Shown here: in pieces, positions 36,803-47,216 of the stretch | Layout of the letters: each line of letters opens with the position of its first letter | How positions within the stretch are numbered: the stretch's first letter is position 1 | Assembly (NCBI RefSeq): GCF_036567905.1 | Contig: NZ_DATCTO010000042.1 | Location: 1-64,000 of the forward strand | Origin: Candidatus Binatus sp. | GTDB taxonomy: Bacteria; Desulfobacterota; Binatia; Binatales; Binataceae | Direction: 5' to 3' | Length of the DNA stretch: 64,000 bases | Notes under the pieces: generated by a model | What the model was told of the DNA's origin: nothing | Database searches by the model: none | The model's input: the letters and a program-made list of their open reading frames with translations, nothing else | Program-made: the position numbers and the translations under genes

Positions 36803-37171
36803 ATGGTACAGGTACAAACCGTTCTGGATGTCGCCGATAACTCGGGCGCCCGCAAAGTGATGTGCATCAAGGTGCTCGGCGGCTCCAAGCGCCGTTACGC
36901 CTCGGTCGGCGACGTCATCGTGGTCGCGGTCAAAGAGGCCATTCCCAACGCCAAGGTCAAAAAGGGCGACGTGTCGCGCGCGGTTATCGTGCGAACCGCC
37001 AAGGAAATCAGCCGCGACGACGGCAGTTACATCCGCTTTGACGGCAACTCCGCCGTGCTGCTCGACAAGGATCACGAACCCCTCGGCACCCGCATCTTTG
37101 GCCCGGTGGCCCGCGAGCTGCGCGCGAAAAAATTTCTCAAGATTATCTCGCTCGCGCCGGAGGTGCTGTGA
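36803..37171 (+). CDS. rplN: 50S ribosomal protein L14
   Basis: Subunit-interface protein and binding site for the silencing factor RsfS. 122 residues: [44 protein letters not shown] (core [15 protein letters not shown]), [21 protein letters not shown] and [24 protein letters not shown]. Its stop shares one base with the start of rplX (TGATG). Confidence 0.97.
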   Translation: MVQVQTVLDVADNSGARKVMCIKVLGGSKRRYASVGDVIVVAVKEAIPNAKVKKGDVSRAVIVRTAKEISRDDGSYIRFDGNSAVLLDKDHEPLGTRIFGPVARELRAKKFLKIISLAPEVL

Positions 37172-37502
37172 TGGCGTCGGCGAAATACAAAATCAAGAAG
37201 AATGACACCGTGATGGTCGTCACCGGCCGCGACCGGGGCAAGACCGGCAAGGTGATGCGCGTGCTGCCCGAGCGCGGACGCGTCATCGTCGAGCGCCTCA
37301 ATATCGTCAAGCGTCACAGCAAGCCGCGCGGTGCGCAGAGCCCCGGCGGTATCGTCGAGAAGGAAGCGCCCATCGCCATCTCGAACGTCATGATTTTTTG
37401 CGATCGCTGCAACGCTCCGGTCAGGGTCGGACTCAAGCTGGCCGATGACGGCGCCAAGAGCCGGGTCTGCCGCCGCTGCGGCGAAGTGATTGGTAACGAC
37501 TG

Positions 37503-37503
<1 letters not shown>
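37171..37503 (+). CDS. rplX: 50S ribosomal protein L24, with zinc-ribbon cysteines
   Basis: Assembly-initiating protein of the 50S subunit. The start ATG at 37171 follows GGAGG (37159-37163) and shares one base with the rplN stop. KOW motif: [19 protein letters not shown]; then [20 protein letters not shown]. The C-terminal part holds CDRC (77, 80) and CRRC (100, 103), a zinc-ribbon arrangement seen in many bacterial L24 but absent from E. coli. 110 residues. Confidence 0.95.
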
Positions 37504-38336
<833 letters not shown>

Positions 38337-38347
38337 GGGATAGTTCA

Positions 38348-38533
38348 ATGGCGAAAACGTGCCTGCGGGTTAAGGCAACCCGCAAACAAAAATTCAAAGT
38401 GCGCCAGTACAACCGCTGCCCGCTATGCGGTCGCGCGCGCGCGTACTATCGGCGCTTCAAAATGTGCCGCCTATGCCTGCGCAAACTCGCGCTCGACGGC
38501 AAGTTGCCCGGCGTGATCAAGGCGAGCTGGTAA
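38348..38533 (+). CDS. rpsN: 30S ribosomal protein S14 type Z
   Basis: Short, zinc-binding S14 (61 residues): [21 protein letters not shown], then the zinc site C24-x2-C27 (RCPLCGR) and C40-x2-C43 (MCRLCLR), ending LPGVIKASW. This C+ form differs from the 101-residue zinc-free paralogue of enterics. It is 11 bp after rplE. Confidence 0.96.
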   Translation: MAKTCLRVKATRKQKFKVRQYNRCPLCGRARAYYRRFKMCRLCLRKLALDGKLPGVIKASW

Positions 38534-38545
38534 GAGAGACCAATC

Positions 38546-38944
38546 ATGTCGCAGACCGATCCGATTGCAGAACTGCTTACCCGAATCCGCAACGCGATGC
38601 GCGCGCGGTACAATGAACTCACGATTCCCCATTCCCGCCTGCGCGAGGCAATTTGCCGCGTGCTGATGGCCGAAGGTTTCCTCGGCGGCGTCGAAGTCGG
38701 CGGTGAAACGCCCAAGAAGATGCTGGCGCTCAAGCTTCGTTACTCGCCGACGCGCGAATCCGTGATCCGCGGCATCGACCGCATCAGCAAGCCGAGCCAT
38801 CGGCGCTACGCCGGCGCCGCGGAGATCGGCAAGGTGCGGGGCGCGATGGGCGTGCAAATCGTATCGACCCCGCTTGGCGTGATGACCGGACGCGAGGCGC
38901 GGCGCAGAAAAGTCGGCGGCGAAATCCTCTGCAGGGTTTGGTGA
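38546..38944 (+). CDS. rpsH: 30S ribosomal protein S8
   Basis: Primary binder of the 16S central domain and, in E. coli, translational repressor of the spc operon. 132 residues: DPIAELLTRIRNAMRARYNEL, PHSRLREAICRVLMAEGFLGG (core), then RISKPSHRRYAGAAEIGKVRG and QIVSTPLGVMTGREARRRKVGGE (core STPLGVMTGREARR). Standard place in the operon. Confidence 0.96.
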   Translation: MSQTDPIAELLTRIRNAMRARYNELTIPHSRLREAICRVLMAEGFLGGVEVGGETPKKMLALKLRYSPTRESVIRGIDRISKPSHRRYAGAAEIGKVRGAMGVQIVSTPLGVMTGREARRRKVGGEILCRVW

Positions 38945-38950
38945 TCAGCG

Positions 38951-39502
38951 ATGTCGCGGATAGGAAGACTGCCGATTCATCTCGATAAGAGCGTCAAGGC
39001 CTCGCTCGCCGGCGCCACGCTCAAAGTCGAGGGCCCCAAGGGCAAGCTCGAGCTCAAGCTTCATCCCGGCTTCACCGCCGAGATCAAGGACTCGGAAATC
39101 GTCGTGAAGCGCCCCGGCGATACCAGCCAGCAGCGCGCCATCCATGGTCTCATGCGCAAGCTGGTCGCCAACATGGTCGAGGGCGTCGGCAAGGGCTTTA
39201 CCCGCGTGCTCGAGATAAACGGCGTCGGCTACCGTGCCGAAGCCAAAGGCCAGCAAGTCAATTTGACGCTCGGCTATTCGCATCCGATCGTCTATCAGCT
39301 TCCGCCCGGCGTCACCGCCAAGGTCGAGAAACAGGTGACTGTTACCCTCGAGAGCGCCGACCGTCAGTTGCTCGGCACGGTCGCGGCGCAGATTCGCGAA
39401 CTCAGGCCGCCCGAACCGTACAAGGGCAAGGGAATCAAGTACGCGACCGAGACGATTCGCCGCAAGGCTGGCAAGGCCGCGGCGGGCTCCACCTCGGCGT
39501 AA
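38951..39502 (+). CDS. rplF: 50S ribosomal protein L6
   Basis: Protein near the sarcin-ricin loop. 183 residues with the usual duplicated fold: SRIGRLPIHLDKSVKASLAGA, KRPGDTSQQRAIHGLMRKLVANMV (core HGLMRKLVANMV), INGVGYRAEAKGQQVNLTLGYSHP and the C-terminal signature PPEPYKGKGIKYATE. Six bp after rpsH. Confidence 0.96.
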   Translation: MSRIGRLPIHLDKSVKASLAGATLKVEGPKGKLELKLHPGFTAEIKDSEIVVKRPGDTSQQRAIHGLMRKLVANMVEGVGKGFTRVLEINGVGYRAEAKGQQVNLTLGYSHPIVYQLPPGVTAKVEKQVTVTLESADRQLLGTVAAQIRELRPPEPYKGKGIKYATETIRRKAGKAAAGSTSA

Positions 39503-39535
39503 AGGTTTAGTTGGGCATAAAGGTTGGTTGCGATT

Positions 39536-39898
39536 ATGGCTGTAGAACGATCGGAAAAACGCATGCTGCGCCGCAACCGGGTGCGGCGCAAGGCGGTCGG
39601 CAATGACCAGCGCCCGCGGCTCTCGGTCTTCCGCTCGCTGCATCATATTTACGTCCAGGTTATCTCCGACCAGAGCGGACGTACGCTCGCCGCGGCTTCG
39701 ACCGAAACCGCCGGCGTGCGCGAGGGACTCAAGAGCAAGCGCAACCTCGCCGCCGCCAAGGCCGTGGGCAAGGCGATTGCCGAGCGATGCCTTCAGAGCG
39801 GAATTTCGAGCGTCGTCTTCGACCGAAACGGATTTCTCTATCACGGCCGCGTCAAGGCGCTGGCCGATGCGGCGCGCGAAGCGGGGTTAAAATTTTGA
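39536..39898 (+). CDS. rplR: 50S ribosomal protein L18
   Basis: 5S-rRNA-binding protein, 120 residues from the ATG at 39536 ([19 protein letters not shown]). An earlier in-frame start would only add four residues. Landmarks are [20 protein letters not shown] and the C-terminal [21 protein letters not shown] with AGLKF. Its TGA overlaps the TTG start of rpsE (TTGA). Confidence 0.95.
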   Translation: MAVERSEKRMLRRNRVRRKAVGNDQRPRLSVFRSLHHIYVQVISDQSGRTLAAASTETAGVREGLKSKRNLAAAKAVGKAIAERCLQSGISSVVFDRNGFLYHGRVKALADAAREAGLKF

Positions 39899-40440
39899 AC
39901 GGCAGGCAACGAACGCTAAGAGAAAGCGCTGTCACGCAGCGAATCGATCCGCAGGGCCTCGAGATCAAAGAAAAGGTCGTGCATATCAACCGCGTCGCCA
40001 AGGTCGTCAAGGGTGGACGGCGCTTCAGCTTCAGCGCGCTGGTGGTCGCAGGCGATCATAACGGCCTGGTCGGATTCGGCTTGGGCAAGGCCAACGAAGT
40101 GCCCGAGGCGATTCGCAAGGGCGTCGATCGCGCCAAGAAAAGCCTGGTCCGCGTGCCGATTCAGGACGGTACGATTCCCCACGAAGTGGTCGGACGTTTC
40201 GGCGCCGGCCGCGTCGTGCTGCGGCCGGCCGCCGAGGGCACCGGAGTGATCGCGGCGGGCGGCGTGCGCGCGGTGCTCGAACTGGCGGGAATCCGCAATA
40301 TTTTGACCAAGCGGCTGGGCTCGTCGAATGCTAACAACCTGGTGAGAGCGACGCTCGAGGCGCTGGGCGAACTGCGCAGCATGCAGGATATTAATCGGCT
40401 TCGCGGACGCACCCCGAATCATCCCGAAGCGGCCGCGTGA
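39895..40440 (+). CDS. rpsE: 30S ribosomal protein S5
   Basis: Protein at the decoding-side entry of the 30S subunit. The TTG at 39895 gives a 181-residue protein; the longer frame would start inside rplR. The dsRBD-like N-terminal domain has [21 protein letters not shown] and [19 protein letters not shown], followed by [20 protein letters not shown] and [18 protein letters not shown] 293-bp gap with an inverted-repeat element follows before rpmD, which is unusual for this operon. Confidence 0.93.
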   Translation: MNGRQRTLRESAVTQRIDPQGLEIKEKVVHINRVAKVVKGGRRFSFSALVVAGDHNGLVGFGLGKANEVPEAIRKGVDRAKKSLVRVPIQDGTIPHEVVGRFGAGRVVLRPAAEGTGVIAAGGVRAVLELAGIRNILTKRLGSSNANNLVRATLEALGELRSMQDINRLRGRTPNHPEAAA

Positions 40441-40531
40441 TCGAGGTTTACCGTGATCGAGAGACCGTTGCATAACTCGTTCCTTCTGTCTCCTCTCCCT
40501 GGTAGGGGAGCTTTGCGTAACCAGCGCCGAA

Positions 40532-40646
40532 CGCCGGCGCGTCCGTCGAGATTCTTCGCTACAGCAGCTTCCGCTCAGAATGACACGAGCGCCGCTCGCT
40601 TTTCTTGTGTCATCCTGAGCGCAGCGAAGGATCTCGCGCGCCGGCG
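40532..40646. repeat. Imperfect inverted-repeat (MITE/REP-like) element inside the spc operon
   Basis: Nested inverted arms: CGCCGGCGCG (40532-40541) with CGCGCCGGCG (40637-40646), 10/10; GAGATTCTTCGCT (40548-40560) with AGCGAAGGATCTC (40623-40635), 12/13; GCTCAGAATGACAC (40573-40586) with GTGTCATCCTGAGC (40607-40620), 13/14. The left arm carries 12 extra bases (40561-40572). The right arm read in one frame gives CHPERSEGS, a peptide I recognise from spurious ORFs made by a dispersed repeat in many bacterial genomes. It has no gene and fills most of the rpsE-rpmD gap. No target-site duplication is evident. Confidence 0.72.
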
Positions 40647-40733
40647 CGTATCGCTTCAGCACGAATATCCGGTTACTCAAAACTCTCCGGTCAGGGAGAT
40701 ACTGGCTACCCGTGCCCACGGGCGAGGTTTACA

Positions 40734-40916
40734 ATGTCCGATAAAATTCGCGTGAAACTCGTCGGCAGTCCGATCAGCACCAATCGGCGCGTGCGCGAGA
40801 CGGTCAAGGGGCTGGGCCTGGGCAAGGTCGGCAGCGTGCGCGAGCTCAAGCGCAGCGCCGCGGTCGAAGGGATGGTCAAGCGTCTGAAGCACCTGGTGGT
40901 CGAGCTCAAGGATTAG
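40734..40916 (+). CDS. rpmD: 50S ribosomal protein L30
   Basis: Small 50S protein, 60 residues, from ATG 40734: [56 protein letters not shown]. The longer open frame upstream runs into the inverted-repeat element (HPERSEGS peptide) and is not part of the protein. GCGAGG at 40722-40727 can serve as ribosome-binding site. rplO follows 8 bp later. Confidence 0.94.
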   Translation: MSDKIRVKLVGSPISTNRRVRETVKGLGLGKVGSVRELKRSAAVEGMVKRLKHLVVELKD

Positions 40917-40924
40917 GCTCAGTC

Positions 40925-41392
40925 ATGGATTTGAAGGATTTAAAACCGTCTCCCGGCTCGACCCATCGCAAACGCCGCGTCGGCAGGGGAATCGGCTCCG
41001 GCCACGGCAAGACCTCGGGCCGCGGCCATAAGGGACTGGGCGCGCGCTCGCACGGCAACACGCCGCCGAGTTACGAAGGCGGCCAGATGCCGCTGCAACG
41101 GCGCTTGCCCAAGCAGGGTTTTCGACGGACGCTGAGGGCCCAGGCGCGCCGCGACGAATTCGCGATTGTGAACCTGTCGCGGCTGGGCGATTTCGCCGCC
41201 GGCGTCACCATCGATGCCGCCGCGCTCGCCGCGCGCGGACTGATTCCCGCCGGGCGCAAGGTCAAGGTTTTAGGCGACGGCGATCTGAAGAGTAAGATCA
41301 AAGTGCGCGCCGATGCGTTCTCGAAAAGCGCGCTGGACAAAATCGCCGCCGCGGGCGGCGTCGCGGAGCTGGTAACGGCCACCAAAAGCTAG
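40925..41392 (+). CDS. rplO: 50S ribosomal protein L15
   Basis: Late 50S assembly protein, 155 residues: [59 protein letters not shown], and a C-terminal rRNA-binding domain with [21 protein letters not shown]. Its stop codon directly abuts the ATG of secY. Confidence 0.96.
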   Translation: MDLKDLKPSPGSTHRKRRVGRGIGSGHGKTSGRGHKGLGARSHGNTPPSYEGGQMPLQRRLPKQGFRRTLRAQARRDEFAIVNLSRLGDFAAGVTIDAAALAARGLIPAGRKVKVLGDGDLKSKIKVRADAFSKSALDKIAAAGGVAELVTATKS

Positions 41393-42700
41393 ATGCTGGA
41401 CGGGTTTTCAAACGCCTCGCGCATCCCGGAGTTGCGCCGACGGCTGGTGTTCACGGCTCTGATGCTGGCCGTGTACCGCATCGGCGTCGCCGTGCCCACC
41501 CCCGGCATCGACGGCCAGGCGCTCGCGTCGTTCTTCGACGCGGCCAGCGGCACGCTGTTCGGATGGGTCAACCTGTTTTCGGGCGGCGCGCTCGAGCGCT
41601 TCTCGGTCCTGGCGCTCGGCATCATGCCCTACATCTCGGTCGCCATCGTCCTGGACCTGCTGAAAATCGCGTCGCCCTATCTCGACGAGCTCTACAAGGA
41701 AGGCGAGGCGGGTCGCCGCAAGATAACCCAGTACACGCGCTACGGCACGGTGGCTCTGGCGCTGTTCCAGGGCACCATGATCGCGTTCTCGCTCGAAAAG
41801 ATTCAGGCGCCCGGCGGCGGCAGCATCGTTTACAATCCCGGACCGGGGTTCATCGTGATGACGGTGCTCACCGTCACCGCGGGCACCATGTTCCTGATGT
41901 GGATCGGCGAGCAGATTACCGAGCGCGGAATCGGCAACGGCATCTCGCTGATCATCATGGCGGGAATCGTGGCGCGCCTGCCCAGCGCGATCGGCACCAC
42001 GGCGCAGTTCGTGCGCGAGGGCGAAATGAGCATCTTCTTGCTCATCTTCATCCTCGCCGTCGCAATCGGGGTGATCGCCGGTATCGTCTATATCGAGACG
42101 GCGCAGCGGCGCATCCCGATTCAGTATGCGCGCCGAGTGGTCGGACGCCGCGTTTACGGCGGTCAGAGTTCGCATCTGCCGCTGAAGATCAACACCTCGG
42201 GTGTCATTCCGCCTATCTTTGCGTCGGCGCTGCTGGTGTTCCCGGCGACGCTGGCCACCTTCGTTCCATTTCTGAAACCGTACTCGAGCTACCTGACGCC
42301 GGGCGGCTTCTATTACGACCTGGTTTACGTCGCGCTGATCGTCTTCTTCTGTTACTTCTACACCTCGGTCACATTTAATCCGGTGGACGTCGCCGACAAT
42401 CTGAAAAAATACGGCGGCTTTATCCCGGGCATCCGGCCCGGACGGTTCACCGCCGACTATATCGATCGCGTGCTGTCGCGCATCACGCTCGGCGGCGCGG
42501 TCTATGTCAGCGCCGTGTGCGTGCTGCCGACGATTCTGATCGCGCGCTTCAACGTGCCGTTTTTCTTCGGCGGCACCGCGTTGCTGATCGTCGTGGGCGT
42601 GGCGCTGGACACGGTTGCGCAAATCGAAACCCATCTGCTGACCCGCAACTACGAAGGCTTCATGCGCCGCGGACGGGTCAAGACCAAGAGGGGCGCCTAG
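41393..42700 (+). CDS. secY: Preprotein translocase channel subunit SecY
   Basis: Channel-forming subunit of the Sec translocase with ten transmembrane helices. 435 residues; landmarks are RIGVAVPTPGIDGQALASFF, LGIMPYISVAIVLDLLKI, YTRYGTVALALFQGTMIAF, the cytoplasmic loop RRIPIQYARRVVGRRVYGGQS and KINTSGVIPPIFASALLVFP, then ADNLKKYGGFIPGIRPGRFT. The C-terminal RRGRVKTKRGA is basic. It starts at the base after the rplO stop. SecE is at 15440. Confidence 0.97.
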   Translation: MLDGFSNASRIPELRRRLVFTALMLAVYRIGVAVPTPGIDGQALASFFDAASGTLFGWVNLFSGGALERFSVLALGIMPYISVAIVLDLLKIASPYLDELYKEGEAGRRKITQYTRYGTVALALFQGTMIAFSLEKIQAPGGGSIVYNPGPGFIVMTVLTVTAGTMFLMWIGEQITERGIGNGISLIIMAGIVARLPSAIGTTAQFVREGEMSIFLLIFILAVAIGVIAGIVYIETAQRRIPIQYARRVVGRRVYGGQSSHLPLKINTSGVIPPIFASALLVFPATLATFVPFLKPYSSYLTPGGFYYDLVYVALIVFFCYFYTSVTFNPVDVADNLKKYGGFIPGIRPGRFTADYIDRVLSRITLGGAVYVSAVCVLPTILIARFNVPFFFGGTALLIVVGVALDTVAQIETHLLTRNYEGFMRRGRVKTKRGA

Positions 42701-42704
42701 GCTC

Positions 42705-43397
42705 GTGCGGCTCGTGCTGCTGGGCCCGCCGGGTGCGGGCAAGGGTACGCAAGCGCAGGCGCTCGCTGCGCTGTGGGGCATCCCGCAAATTGCCAGCGGC
42801 GATCTGTTGCGCGCCGCCGTGCGCGAAGACTCGGAGCCTGGCCGCGAGGCGGCCGGCTACATGGAGCGCGGGCAGTTGGTCCCCGACGAGTTGGTGCTGA
42901 AGCTGATCGCGGAGCGGCTGCAAAAAAAAGACGCCCGCGGCGGGTTTATCCTCGACGGATTCCCGCGCAACGTAGTGCAAGCCGAGAGGCTGGCGGCGGG
43001 ACTCGAGCGCGCGGGGCTGAAGCTGGACAAAGTTGTTGCGGTGATGGTGCCGGACGAAGAGGTCGTGAAACGGATTTCAGGACGGCGCACCTGCCGGAAT
43101 TGCGCGACCATGTATCACGTGGTCTTCGAGCCGCCGGCCAAAGCCGGCGTCTGCGACAAGTGCGGCGGCGAACTCTATCAGCGCGACGACGACGCCGAGC
43201 AGACCGTGCGCGAACGGATCAAGGTCTATCACGCGGCGACGCAACCGCTGCTCGATCATTACGGGCGGCTCGGGCTGCTTGCCAAGGTTGACGGAGTGGG
43301 GCGCCCCGACCAGGTCGAGAAGCGAATTCTGGCCGCGCTCGACCCGCTGCCGGCGCTGAGTCAGGCCGGGGCAGGCGTGGGCCACGCGCGATCATGA
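42705..43397 (+). CDS. adk: Adenylate kinase, zinc-LID form
   Basis: ATP:AMP phosphotransferase. Starts at GTG 42705; P-loop GPPGAGKGT (7-15), AMP-binding ASGDLLRAAV and LDGFPRNVVQAE. The LID domain has four cysteines (130, 133, 150, 153; CRNC and CDKC), the metal-binding form known from Gram-positives and Deltaproteobacteria-like groups. 230 residues, with a short Ala-rich C-terminal tail. It overlaps map by 4 bp (ATGA). Confidence 0.95.
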   Translation: MRLVLLGPPGAGKGTQAQALAALWGIPQIASGDLLRAAVREDSEPGREAAGYMERGQLVPDELVLKLIAERLQKKDARGGFILDGFPRNVVQAERLAAGLERAGLKLDKVVAVMVPDEEVVKRISGRRTCRNCATMYHVVFEPPAKAGVCDKCGGELYQRDDDAEQTVRERIKVYHAATQPLLDHYGRLGLLAKVDGVGRPDQVEKRILAALDPLPALSQAGAGVGHARS

Positions 43398-44164
43398 TTA
43401 CTATCAAAACCCCAGCCGAGATTGCCGTGATGCGCCAGGCGAACCAAATCGTCGCCGAGATCCTCGAGGCGCTGGCCGCGGCCGTGCGCCCCGGAGTCAC
43501 GACCGAGGAACTGGACAAGCTGGCCGAGGAGCTGACCTACAAAAAAGGCGCCGAGCCTGCCTTCAAGGGTTACAAACCGGGCGACGTCGTTTATCCCAAG
43601 TGCCTGTGCGTGTCGGTTAACAGCGAGATCGTCCACGGCATCCCGTCCAGCCGCAAATTGAAGGCCGGCGACATCGTCGGGCTCGATTTCGGCGTCGTGT
43701 ACCAGGGCTTCTACGGCGACTCGGCGCGCACGGTCGCGGTCGGCCCGGTGCCGGAGCGGGTGACGAAGCTGCTGCGGGTGACGCGCGAGTCGCTCTACGC
43801 GGGAATCGCGCAGGCTCGCGCGGGAAATCGTATCAGCGATATTGCCCGCGCGGTGCAGGATACGGTCGAGCGGGCGGGGTTTTCGGTCGTCACCGACTTT
43901 GCCGGACATGGAATCGGCCGCCGGCTCCATGAGGATCCGCAGGTGCCCAACTATTTCCGTCCCGGGATGCCTAATCCGCGGCTGCGCGAGGGCATGGCGC
44001 TGGCGATTGAGCCGATGGTTAACGAGGGAAGCCCCGATTTGGAGATCCTTTCCGATGGCTGGACTGCGGTCACGGCGGACGGTAAACTATCTGCCCACTT
44101 CGAACACTCCATCGCGATTACCTCCAACGGGCCGGAAATCTTAAGCGAGCTCGAAAATGTCTAA
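43394..44164 (+). CDS. map: Methionine aminopeptidase, type I
   Basis: Removes the N-terminal Met of new proteins. 256 residues with the five metal ligands in [19 protein letters not shown] (two Asp), [13 protein letters not shown] (His), LAIEPMV (Glu) and [10 protein letters not shown] (Glu). [19 protein letters not shown] is typical. No N-terminal zinc finger or SH3 extension. It overlaps adk by 4 bp and infA by 8 bp. Confidence 0.95.
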   Translation: MITIKTPAEIAVMRQANQIVAEILEALAAAVRPGVTTEELDKLAEELTYKKGAEPAFKGYKPGDVVYPKCLCVSVNSEIVHGIPSSRKLKAGDIVGLDFGVVYQGFYGDSARTVAVGPVPERVTKLLRVTRESLYAGIAQARAGNRISDIARAVQDTVERAGFSVVTDFAGHGIGRRLHEDPQVPNYFRPGMPNPRLREGMALAIEPMVNEGSPDLEILSDGWTAVTADGKLSAHFEHSIAITSNGPEILSELENV

Positions 44165-44375
44165 GGGCGACGCGATCGAAGTACAGGGGACGGTTCAGGA
44201 AGCGCTCCCCAATGCGGTGTTCAGGGTGACGCTCGACAATGGGCACAAGGTATTGGCTCATATCTCGGGCAAAATGAGGATGCATTACATAAAGATCCTG
44301 GCCGGCGACAAGGTCACGGTTGAGTTGTCGCCTTACGACCTGACCCGCGGCCGGATTACGTACCGGATGCGCTAG
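44157..44375 (+). CDS. infA: Translation initiation factor IF-1
   Basis: OB-fold factor that blocks the 30S A site during initiation. 72 residues: [62 protein letters not shown] end. Starts within the last codons of map. The position before rpmJ-rpsM is the normal one. Confidence 0.97.
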   Translation: MSKGDAIEVQGTVQEALPNAVFRVTLDNGHKVLAHISGKMRMHYIKILAGDKVTVELSPYDLTRGRITYRMR

Positions 44376-44404
44376 CGGGCGCCCCGGATAGAGATTGGCA
44401 AAGT

Positions 44405-44518
44405 ATGAAAGTCCGAGCGTCGGTTAAAAAGATTTGCAAGAACTGCAAGGTCGTGCGCCGCGAAGGCGTCGTGCGCGTCCTGTGCTCGAACCCGCGCCAC
44501 AAGCAGCGTCAGGGCTAG
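44405..44518 (+). CDS. rpmJ: 50S ribosomal protein L36, zinc-binding form
   Basis: A 37-residue gene too small for many gene finders: [20 protein letters not shown] then [13 protein letters not shown]. Cys11, Cys14, Cys27 and His32 form the zinc knuckle of the C+ form. It lies between infA and rpsM, as expected at the head of the alpha operon. Confidence 0.95.
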   Translation: MKVRASVKKICKNCKVVRREGVVRVLCSNPRHKQRQG

Positions 44519-44531
44519 GAAGGGTTTCGCG

Positions 44532-44915
44532 ATGGCACGCATAGCTGGAGTTGAACTGCCCAAGAACAAGCGGATGGATATCGCGCTGACCTATATCTAC
44601 GGAATAGGCCGGCCGAGCGCGCTGAAAATTCTCGCCGCCGCCAAGGTCGATCCCGCAATCAGGACCGACGACCTCTCGGCAGACCAGCAGGTCCATATCC
44701 GCCAGGTGATCGACACCGACTTCGAGGTCGAAGGCGATCTGCGCCGCGACTTTCAGCAGTCGATCAAGCGCTTGATGGATCTGGGATGCTACCGCGGGAT
44801 TCGGCATCGTCGCGGACTTCCGGTGCGCGGGCAACGCACGCATACCAACGCGCGTACGCGCAAGGGTCCGCGCAAAGTGGTCGCGGGCAAGAAGCAGGCG
44901 CCGCCCAAGGGCTAA
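44532..44915 (+). CDS. rpsM: 30S ribosomal protein S13
   Basis: Head protein that contacts the P-site tRNA and the 50S bridge B1. 127 residues: [40 protein letters not shown], then [21 protein letters not shown] and the basic tail [17 protein letters not shown]. First of rpsM-rpsK-rpsD-rpoA-rplQ. Confidence 0.97.
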   Translation: MARIAGVELPKNKRMDIALTYIYGIGRPSALKILAAAKVDPAIRTDDLSADQQVHIRQVIDTDFEVEGDLRRDFQQSIKRLMDLGCYRGIRHRRGLPVRGQRTHTNARTRKGPRKVVAGKKQAPPKG

Positions 44916-44968
44916 CGCAAGGGGCGCGCGCGACATAGCAAGCATCATGACGAGAGCAATTGGAATAA

Positions 44969-45424
44969 ATGGCTGAAGAAATCAAAGAGACGAAAGCCGC
45001 ACCCGAAAAGAAGGCCGCCGCTGCCCCCGCTGCTGGAGCACCTGTACCTGCGCCGCGGCGCAAGAAGGTGCGCCGCAACGTGCCCGAGGGCGTCGCGCAT
45101 GTGCACGCGACCTTCAACAACACGATCGTGACGATCACCGATCAGCAGGGAACCGTGATCGCATGGGCGAGCGCCGGCTCCGTAGGCTTCAAGGGCTCGC
45201 GCAAGGGCACGCCGTTTGCGGCGCAGATGGCGGCGGAGGCGTGCGCGCGCAAGTGCTCGGAAGTCGGGATGCGCGCGGTGGTCGTTCACGTCAAAGGCCC
45301 GGGCGGTGGACGCGAATCGGCAGTGCGCGCGCTGCAAGCGACGGGGCTGGGCGTCATCTCGATCAAGGACGTGACGCCGATTCCGCACAACGGATGCCGT
45401 CCTCCGAAGCGGCGCAGAGTCTGA
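44969..45424 (+). CDS. rpsK: 30S ribosomal protein S11, with Ala/Pro N-terminal extension
   Basis: Platform protein near the mRNA exit. Core blocks are [58 protein letters not shown], and the C-terminal [20 protein letters not shown]. At 151 residues it is about 20 longer than usual because of an N-terminal Lys/Ala/Pro stretch ([18 protein letters not shown]). The 53-bp gap before it is longer than the neighbours' gaps. Confidence 0.96.
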   Translation: MAEEIKETKAAPEKKAAAAPAAGAPVPAPRRKKVRRNVPEGVAHVHATFNNTIVTITDQQGTVIAWASAGSVGFKGSRKGTPFAAQMAAEACARKCSEVGMRAVVVHVKGPGGGRESAVRALQATGLGVISIKDVTPIPHNGCRPPKRRRV

Positions 45425-45461
45425 ACTGAAATACACGCGAGTGAAGAAGGCGTAATCGAAG

Positions 45462-46088
45462 ATGGCAAGGAATCTGGGTCCGGTATGCCGGCTGTGCCGG
45501 CGCGAAGGACTGAAACTCTTCCTCAAGGGAGAGCGATGCTACAGCGACAAGTGCGCGATCGAGCGGCGCAATTATCCGCCCGGAGCGCACGGCCAGGCGC
45601 GCACCCGTTTTTCGGAATTCGCGATTCGGCTGCGGGAAAAGCAGAAGGTTAAGCGCATCTACGGATTGATGGAAACGCAGTTCGCGGCCTACTTCGAAAT
45701 GGCCGAGCGGATGGACGGAATTACCGGCGAGAACCTGCTGGTGCTGCTCGAGCGCCGGCTCGACAACGTGGTCTATCGTCTCGGCTTCGCCAGTTCGCTG
45801 GCGCAGGCGCGCCAGGTGGTTCGCCACGGGCATATTCACGTCAACGGCAAAAAAGTCACGATTCCCTCGACCCTGGTCGAGGTTGGCAGTGTAATCAGCG
45901 TGGCCGAGGCGAGCCGCACCAAGAAGGTGATCGTTGAGGCAATCGAGATGGCGCAGCGCCGCGGCGTCCCGCCGTGGATGGCACTCGAGCGCGAACAATT
46001 CCGCGGCTCGCTCCGGTCGCTGCCGGCGCGCGCTGAACTGACAATGCCGATCAGCGAGAAGCTGATCGTCGAGCATTACTCCAGATAG
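45462..46088 (+). CDS. rpsD: 30S ribosomal protein S4, zinc-binding form
   Basis: Primary 16S rRNA binder that, in E. coli, represses the alpha operon. 208 residues. The N-terminus has Cys9, Cys12, Cys26 and Cys31 ([10 protein letters not shown].. ERCYSDKC), the C+ zinc form. Then [39 protein letters not shown], and the S4 RNA-binding domain [17 protein letters not shown]. Confidence 0.96.
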   Translation: MARNLGPVCRLCRREGLKLFLKGERCYSDKCAIERRNYPPGAHGQARTRFSEFAIRLREKQKVKRIYGLMETQFAAYFEMAERMDGITGENLLVLLERRLDNVVYRLGFASSLAQARQVVRHGHIHVNGKKVTIPSTLVEVGSVISVAEASRTKKVIVEAIEMAQRRGVPPWMALEREQFRGSLRSLPARAELTMPISEKLIVEHYSR

Positions 46089-46171
46089 GGCGGAGGCATA
46101 CCGATCGGCGTCCCGGTCCGTGGTGGACCTGTGTGGGCGCGGGAAATCCATCGGAAAAAAGAGCACAGACT

Positions 46172-47200
46172 ATGCAGAATGACTGGCGAGATCTGATCAA
46201 ACCCAAGGCGGTCGAGTTCGACGAGAAGGAAGTCACTCCTTCCTACGGAAAATTTTCCGCGGAACCGCTCGAACGCGGCTACGGAATCACCGTTGGCAAC
46301 GCGCTGCGGCGCATCCTGCTGTCCACGCTGCCCGGCTACGCGATTACAGCAGTCAGGATCAAAAACGTTCTTCACGAGTTTTCGACTCTGGCCGGAGTCA
46401 AAGAGGACGTGACCGACATCGTCCTCAACCTCAAGGAAGTCCGCTTGCGCCTGCATGAAGGCGAGCAGATTACCGCGACGCTCAAGGTCAAGGGCGAGGC
46501 GCAGGTGACCGCGCGCGATATCACCGGCGGCCCGAGCCTGGAAATCCTGACCCCCGACAAGCATATCGCGTCGCTCGACAAGGGCGCCGAACTCGACATG
46601 GAACTCGTCATCAAGCGCGGCCGCGGCTACGTCCCCGGCGAGCGCACCGAAGACGAGGAGCCAATCGGGACGATTCGGCTCGACGCGATCTTCTCGCCGA
46701 TTCGCAAGGTCAACTTCACCGTGACCAACGCGCGCGTTGGCCAGCGCACCGACTACGACCGGCTCGCGCTCGAGATTTGGACCGACGGCTCGATCAACCC
46801 GCGCGAGGCGCTGACCTACGCGGCGCGCGTGATGCGCGATCAGATGACGATTTTCGCGGGCGTCGAGGAAGAGACCGCAGCAGCCGCCGGCACGGCCGAG
46901 GGCGGCGAGGCCCATCCCACGATGAGCGAGCTGCTCTATCGGCCGGTCGAAGGGCTGCCGATTTCGGTGCGCGCATTCAACGGTCTTCAGAACGCCGACA
47001 TCAAATATATCGGTGAGCTGGTGCAGCGCACCGAGCAGGACATGCTCAAGATCAAGAACTTCGGACGCAAGTCCCTCAACGAGATCAAGGAAGTCCTGGC
47101 CGACATGGGGCTATCGCTGGGGATGCGGCTGGAGAACCTGCCGCCGCGCGGCGAGCTCGACCGCATGTGGGCAGAGCAAGAACGCCGCGAAACGGCATAG
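46172..47200 (+). CDS. rpoA: DNA-directed RNA polymerase alpha subunit
   Basis: Assembly platform of RNA polymerase and target of activators. 342 residues from ATG 46172 ([20 protein letters not shown]). Dimerising N-terminal domain: [21 protein letters not shown] and GAAI-like [21 protein letters not shown]-terminal domain: [20 protein letters not shown], then [20 protein letters not shown]. The linker between the domains is Ala/Gly/Glu-rich. The longer open frame upstream is non-coding. Confidence 0.97.
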   Translation: MQNDWRDLIKPKAVEFDEKEVTPSYGKFSAEPLERGYGITVGNALRRILLSTLPGYAITAVRIKNVLHEFSTLAGVKEDVTDIVLNLKEVRLRLHEGEQITATLKVKGEAQVTARDITGGPSLEILTPDKHIASLDKGAELDMELVIKRGRGYVPGERTEDEEPIGTIRLDAIFSPIRKVNFTVTNARVGQRTDYDRLALEIWTDGSINPREALTYAARVMRDQMTIFAGVEEETAAAAGTAEGGEAHPTMSELLYRPVEGLPISVRAFNGLQNADIKYIGELVQRTEQDMLKIKNFGRKSLNEIKEVLADMGLSLGMRLENLPPRGELDRMWAEQERRETA

Positions 47201-47216
47201 CGGTTTGGAGTAACTG

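Noticed and set aside
40605..40733. An N-terminal extension of L30 containing CHPERSEGS
   Set aside because: It comes from translating the inverted-repeat element; L30 starts normally at 40734.
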